DNA of 8,367 nt, from NCBI GenBank assembly GCA_021736565.1, contig JAIPFO010000154.1, forward strand, positions 1 through 8,367, given 5' to 3'. The notes under the pieces were generated by a model. The model did not search any database, had not been told where the DNA came from, and was given only the letters and a program-made list of their open reading frames with translations. The DNA comes from Phycisphaerae bacterium (GTDB lineage: Bacteria > Planctomycetota > Phycisphaerae > Sedimentisphaerales > SM23-30). Shown piece after piece: positions 6,761 to 8,367 of this stretch; position 1 is the stretch's first letter, and each line of letters begins with the position of its first letter. The position numbers were made by a program, and so were the translations under genes.

Positions 6761-6897
6761 TGTTCTATCTGTAATTGTCTAAATATCAAAGACAAGGGAC
6801 AAAAAAATTGGAAAAATTAAATTATTGTCCCCAAATGGAGATTGGACGACAATATATATTAGAAAGTCAGTCTTATAACAAGAAGAGAAACTTAATA

Positions 6898-7452
6898 ATG
6901 CTGCACAAAAACAAAGATAATGAGGCAATAGCTGTTTTTGAAATCCTTGTCAGGGAAAATCAGGATATGCTGATGACTTACCTGAGAGCGGTTGTGCGCG
7001 ACAAATCCATTTACGACGATCTTTTTCAGGAAACGATGCTTGTCGTATGGCAAAAGCTGGCAGACTATGACAGATCGCGACCGTTTGGTCCGTGGCTTAG
7101 AGGCATCGCCGGAAAGATCGTTCTGGCACACCTCCGTAAAGCAAAAAATGACGCTTTGCTGGTCAATGCCGAAACCCTCGAATACCTCAGCGGGCAATTG
7201 CATCACATTAGCGAAAACTCCGGCGATACATGGGATGAAAAGACAGAAGTCTTAACCTTCTGCATCAAAGCATTACCCGATAATCACAGGCAAGCCGTAA
7301 AACTTCGTTATTTTCAGCAGATGCCCGTTTCCAATATCGCTGAGACAACAAAGACATCAACTGAAGCAATAAAAAAACGTCTTCAACGAGCAAGATCTCA
7401 ACTGCTCGACTGCCTCAGGCGTAAAAATGTTGTTATGGAGATAACGTCATGA
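6898..7452 (+). CDS. ECF-like RNA polymerase sigma factor (Rhodopirellula/Verrucomicrobium type)
   Basis: The protein has 184 residues and is cytoplasmic. Region 2 spans about 16-81: the D-D-L-F-Q-E core (40-45), VVWQKL, then PFGPWLRGIAGKIVLAHLRK for core binding and -10 recognition. Region 4 spans about 118-175: LPDNHRQAVKLRYFQQMPVSNIAE, then the helix-turn-helix recognition part STEAIKKRLQRARSQL. The length and absence of region 3 fit ECF-like factors. The ATG at 6898 is chosen because homology begins right there; a longer frame from TTG at 6775 adds 41 residues without family resemblance or ribosome site. The site before 6898 (AAGAAGAG) is moderate. The gene overlaps the next by ATGA, so sigma factor and membrane partner are translated together. 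No Arg/Gly/Gln tract is present. Its targets are unknown; the divergent operon is the obvious candidate by position. Confidence 0.92.
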   Translation: MLHKNKDNEAIAVFEILVRENQDMLMTYLRAVVRDKSIYDDLFQETMLVVWQKLADYDRSRPFGPWLRGIAGKIVLAHLRKAKNDALLVNAETLEYLSGQLHHISENSGDTWDEKTEVLTFCIKALPDNHRQAVKLRYFQQMPVSNIAETTKTSTEAIKKRLQRARSQLLDCLRRKNVVMEITS

Positions 7453-8270
7453 CGGCAGAACCAAATAAACCTGAAAACAATGATATTGATATTGATGAGC
7501 TGACAAGCAAGTGGTTTGATTCTGGACCTGATGAATATCAGATCGATGAATATTCAGAAATCATCTGCGAAAAAATGGATTCAGAAAAACTCCGTCAGAC
7601 AGCCGATTTACAACTGGTCAATTCTATGCTTATACAGTTAGCTGATAAAGATCAAGTTGCAAAAGAACGACAAATCCAAAATGTATTGAATAATGTCAAA
7701 AATTCCTGCACAGCATCCTCACAATTCGGCAATGCAACGCATAGCAAATTTTATTGTTACACCAGACCGCTCATTCGTTATGCTGTCGCAGCGGTATTGA
7801 TCGTATCTATTACTTTTATAGTCACTCAAATGTCGACAAATACCGCAATGGCTGCCATAGATAAAATGATGGCTGCCATAAACAATGCAGTTGATCGCAC
7901 ATATTCGATCATGGTTGAGGGCAATAGAGAAAACCGCCAGCAGCAATCGCGCCGGAATTCGCAAGGAAGAAGAGAGCAAGGCCAGCGGGCAGACCTTGAT
8001 GGCGCAACACTCTATCTTCGAGGCACAAATCAATTCGTGCTTTATCGCCAGACATCTAGAGATAGGACGTTAATAAACGGCGGAGATGGCCAAACCAGAT
8101 GGATGATTCGCCCCGATAAAACCGTATTTACAAGTAGTGATCCCGAAGCATTTAAAATCCCAATGCCGAAAGAGTTGGCTGCAATACTGACTCTTGACTT
8201 TAAAGCAACCTTGCAACACATTCGAGATCATTACAAGGTGAAATTTATTGAAGATATCTATGATGACTAG
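7449..8270 (+). CDS. Single-pass membrane protein, probable anti-sigma partner; reading frame ends at a suspicious TAG
   Basis: 273 residues precede the TAG. The acidic cytoplasmic part (1-108) includes DIDIDELTSKWFD and a helical region resembling planctomycete anti-sigma partners, although no zinc-binding HxxxCxxC is visible. One membrane segment (about 110-128, RYAVAAVLIVSITFIVTQM) follows. The outer part starts MAAIDKMMAAINNAV, from a 12-nt direct repeat (atggctgccata at 7848 and 7869). It has an Arg/Gln tract at 159-180 and then a domain with ATLYLRGTNQFVLYR, RWMIRPDKTVF and PMPKELAAILTLDF, typical of outer-membrane-facing sensor-like regions after such sigma genes. GGAG 8 nt before the ATG and the ATGA overlap fix the start. 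The TAG at 8268 probably truncates the family domain, since similar sequence follows in frame. It may be a true short form, a mutation or a sequencing error. Confidence 0.75.
   Translation: MTAEPNKPENNDIDIDELTSKWFDSGPDEYQIDEYSEIICEKMDSEKLRQTADLQLVNSMLIQLADKDQVAKERQIQNVLNNVKNSCTASSQFGNATHSKFYCYTRPLIRYAVAAVLIVSITFIVTQMSTNTAMAAIDKMMAAINNAVDRTYSIMVEGNRENRQQQSRRNSQGRREQGQRADLDGATLYLRGTNQFVLYRQTSRDRTLINGGDGQTRWMIRPDKTVFTSSDPEAFKIPMPKELAAILTLDFKATLQHIRDHYKVKFIEDIYDD
7923..7988 (+). repeat. Arg/Gln-rich tract in the extracytoplasmic part of the anti-sigma-like protein
   Basis: Residues 159-180 (NRENRQQQSRRNSQGRREQG and two more) resemble in composition, though with less Gly, the tracts of the four divergently encoded exported proteins. 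It lies about 30 residues outside the predicted membrane segment. Confidence 0.75.
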
Positions 8271-8367
8271 ACAGTCAATAGTACATTGAAGTATCTCGAT
8301 GCTCAAAAGAAAAGCAGACACTTCCCAGGTCCACAAAACATAGAAATCTTGGCAGATACTAATACGG
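8271..8367 (+). other. In-frame coding-like continuation after the TAG of the membrane protein
   Basis: The same frame stays open for 32 codons to the right edge. It reads TVNSTLKYLDAQKKSRHFPG, then PQNIEILADTNT, which fits the usual end of these sensor-like domains (a Leu-rich start, a P-G-P step and an I-x-I-x-x-D-x-x-T strand before a T-G-V turn). It has no start codon or ribosome site of its own. It is best read as the rest of the same gene. Confidence 0.6.

Larger units (their letters stand above)
6680..6852. promoter_or_regulatory. Divergent control region with eight GACAA/TTGTC pentamers
   Basis: The AT-rich space between the redoxin gene and the sigma-factor gene holds TTGTC at 6680, 6732, 6775 and 6825, and GACAA at 6709, 6791, 6798 and 6848. 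Several form inverted pairs: TTGTCT (6680-6685)/AGACAA (6708-6713); TTGTCT (6775-6780)/AGACAA (6790-6795) with 9 nt between; GGGACAA (6796-6802)/TTGTCCC (6825-6831) with 22 nt between. At random well under one pentamer would be expected here. They could be regulator binding sites or stems in the sigma-gene leader RNA. The regulator is not identifiable from the sequence. Confidence 0.5.

Noticed and set aside
6775..6897. Longer sigma factor starting at TTG 6775
   Set aside because: The extra 41 residues show no sigma-factor resemblance, no ribosome site precedes the TTG, and the stretch lies in the AT-rich control region.
8268..8270. TAG read as pyrrolysine
   Set aside because: No pyrrolysine-inserting element or related genes are visible, and this membrane protein family is not known to use it. 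A mutation or sequencing error is simpler.

Overview
The window looks like a chromosomal segment from a Planctomycetota-type bacterium, possibly the Phycisphaerae/Sedimentisphaerales side. That is an inference from family content, not a marker gene. The clues are a small ECF-like sigma factor of the Rhodopirellula/Verrucomicrobium type with a translationally coupled membrane partner, exported arylsulfotransferase-like propellers, an SMP-30/formylglycine-generating-enzyme fusion, EF-hand tails, and long Arg/Gly/Gln-rich linkers. Base composition is moderate in the genes and clearly AT-rich in the control region.

Layout. Positions 6670 down to 1 (minus strand) hold four consecutive genes for exported proteins: (i) a thioredoxin-fold/deiodinase-like redoxin with a CxxC, a DsbD-alpha-like segment and a C-terminal EF-hand pair; (ii) after a 131-bp gap, an arylsulfotransferase-like protein fused to a PEBP/YbhB-like domain; (iii) overlapping it by 4 nt (ATGA), a second arylsulfotransferase-like protein; (iv) overlapping that by 1 nt (TAATG), an SMP-30/gluconolactonase-like propeller whose reading frame continues into a formylglycine-generating-enzyme (FGE) domain cut off by the left window edge. 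Going the other way from an AT-rich divergent control region (6671-6897) are the sigma factor (6898-7452) and its membrane partner (7449 onwards), which overlap by 4 nt. The partner ends at an in-frame TAG (8268-8270), but family-like sequence continues in the same frame to the right edge.

How the genes may work together (inference). The pair (sigma factor plus single-pass, anti-sigma-like membrane protein) sits head to head with a four-gene export operon and may control it. A CxxC redox protein beside arylsulfotransferase-like proteins recalls the assT-dsbL-dsbI arrangement of uropathogenic E. coli. The first arylsulfotransferase keeps the His/His/Arg/His pattern expected of AssT; the second keeps the three His but seems to lack the Arg. 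FGE-like and SMP-30-like domains add a possible oxidation/lactonase or ligand-binding function. The substrate is unknown.

The most unusual shared signal is an Arg/Gly/Gln-rich low-complexity tract in all five predicted exported or membrane proteins, including the extracytoplasmic part of the anti-sigma-like protein, and absent from the cytoplasmic sigma factor. The second is a cluster of eight GACAA/TTGTC pentamers, partly in inverted pairs, filling the divergent control region.
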